NCBI RefSeq assembly: GCF_000013745.1
Contig: NC_007925.1
Span: forward strand, 4,278,001-4,342,000
Source of the DNA: Rhodopseudomonas_A palustris_F
GTDB taxonomy: Bacteria > Pseudomonadota > Alphaproteobacteria > Rhizobiales > Xanthobacteraceae
Reading direction: 5' to 3'
Length of the DNA stretch: 64,000 nucleotides
The notes under the pieces: model-generated
The model's database searches: none
What the model saw: the letters and a program-made list of their open reading frames with translations, nothing else
What the model was told of the DNA's origin: nothing
Shown: positions 63,562-64,000 of the stretch, piece by piece
Layout of the letters: every line of letters begins with the position of its first letter
Numbering within the stretch: position 1 is the stretch's first letter
Made by a program: the position numbers and the translations under genes

Positions 63562-64000
63562 TCACCCGGATTTTCGCTTCTTGCGCTGGGGCCGATGCAA
63601 AAGGCCGCGATAGCCACCCCGCATCAAAGCAAAGCCGGTCTGCACCAATCGGATGGTCCGATTGCGCAAATCATGGGTCTTCCACGCTCGCTCGGGGATG
63701 CTTTTCCCGCCGAACAGCACCACTGCTATGCCTCGATAACTATTGCCTTCGACCCTGGCATCAAGCGCGCGAAGTGCCATCGAAAGTCGCCGCCGGCGCT
63801 GCGGGGAGAGCGCATACAGTGCAGGACCAGCGGCACGCCCACGCAGCGTCCGCCACAACCTCCTCGCGGCATTCGCGCGAATATCGAAGTCCTCGTCGAA
63901 CGACAATTCGGCGGCGTAGGTTTCGCCGATCACGGGCGGCTGTCGTAGCCAAAGCCGATGTTCCACCTCTCGAACGCGCAACACGACATGCCAGCCGTCG
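63562..64000 (-). CDS. DUF2285 family protein, 5' end outside window
   Basis: The frame is open to the window edge; a GTG at 63984 is only an internal codon candidate, since the upstream codons DGWHVVLR still look family-like. Typical DUF2285 features are HRLWL near the start, RGRAAGPALYALSPQRRRRL, LDARVEGNSYRGIAVVLFGG and the end block RNRTIRLVQTGFALMRGGY. In related elements this gene lies directly upstream of the HTH gene and repA. Here the IS256-type element has come between them. Confidence 0.82.
   Translation of the reverse strand, partial: DGWHVVLRVREVEHRLWLRQPPVIGETYAAELSFDEDFDIRANAARRLWRTLRGRAAGPALYALSPQRRRRLSMALRALDARVEGNSYRGIAVVLFGGKSIPERAWKTHDLRNRTIRLVQTGFALMRGGYRGLLHRPQRKKRKSG

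Overview
The window comes from a GC-rich alphaproteobacterium. Gene content and gene style (fused MrpA/B antiporter, tandem UspA protein, HWE/HisKA_2 kinase, Trb-type integrative element) point to the Rhodopseudomonas/Bradyrhizobium group. That assignment is an inference from protein style; no rRNA or complete tRNA is present to prove it.

Chromosomal left part (1-20.3 kb). The 3' end of a haem-copper oxidase subunit I/III fusion is followed by a small membrane protein. A six-gene Mrp Na+/H+ antiporter operon (mrpA/B-C-D-E-F-G, minus strand) comes next, then a tandem universal stress protein and a P-type cation ATPase. Between 12.6 and 13.9 kb lie decayed genes: a Kef-type antiporter fragment, a D-lactate dehydrogenase fragment and a truncated DUF502 gene. 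A sensor histidine kinase and a phosphonate-type ABC importer (phnD-phnC-phnE-phnE, minus strand) follow.

Integrative element (20.26 kb to beyond the right edge). A 3' tRNA-like remnant (20265-20308) next to a tyrosine integrase (20460-21662) looks like the left attachment site of an integrative conjugative element. The conjugation backbone fills 44.5-62 kb on the minus strand: DUF2274, trbI-G-F-L-K-J-E-D-C-B, an RHH protein, traG, a DUF3363 relaxase, a lytic transglycosylase, traF, DUF2840, a replication initiator with three iteron-like repeats beside it, and an HTH protein. An IS256-family element with a perfect 8-bp target duplication separates that HTH gene from a DUF2285 gene cut by the window edge.

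Cargo (23.1-41.6 kb). Between two apparently identical 1265-bp IS3-family elements lies the most interesting block: a phosphonate biosynthesis cluster. It encodes PEP phosphomutase, a PhnW-like aminotransferase, a PntC-like cytidylyltransferase, an asparagine synthetase, two HPr-kinase-like ATPases, two phosphoesterases, a split transketolase, a cupin, a PhyH-type oxygenase, a nucleotidyltransferase with a PqqD-like tail, a GMC oxidoreductase, a small 83-aa protein and two paralogous ferritin-like proteins. One ferritin-like paralogue keeps a full diiron ligand set. The other has lost three ligands and carries at its N-terminus a segment matching the end of the 83-aa protein. No phosphonopyruvate decarboxylase, transporter or regulator is visible in the block, so the carbon-phosphorus product and the reaction that pulls the mutase forward are open questions.

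Cargo-backbone junction (41.6-44.5 kb). The second IS3 copy abuts a truncated older IS3 element, which itself interrupts a decayed LysR regulator gene just before the trb operon.
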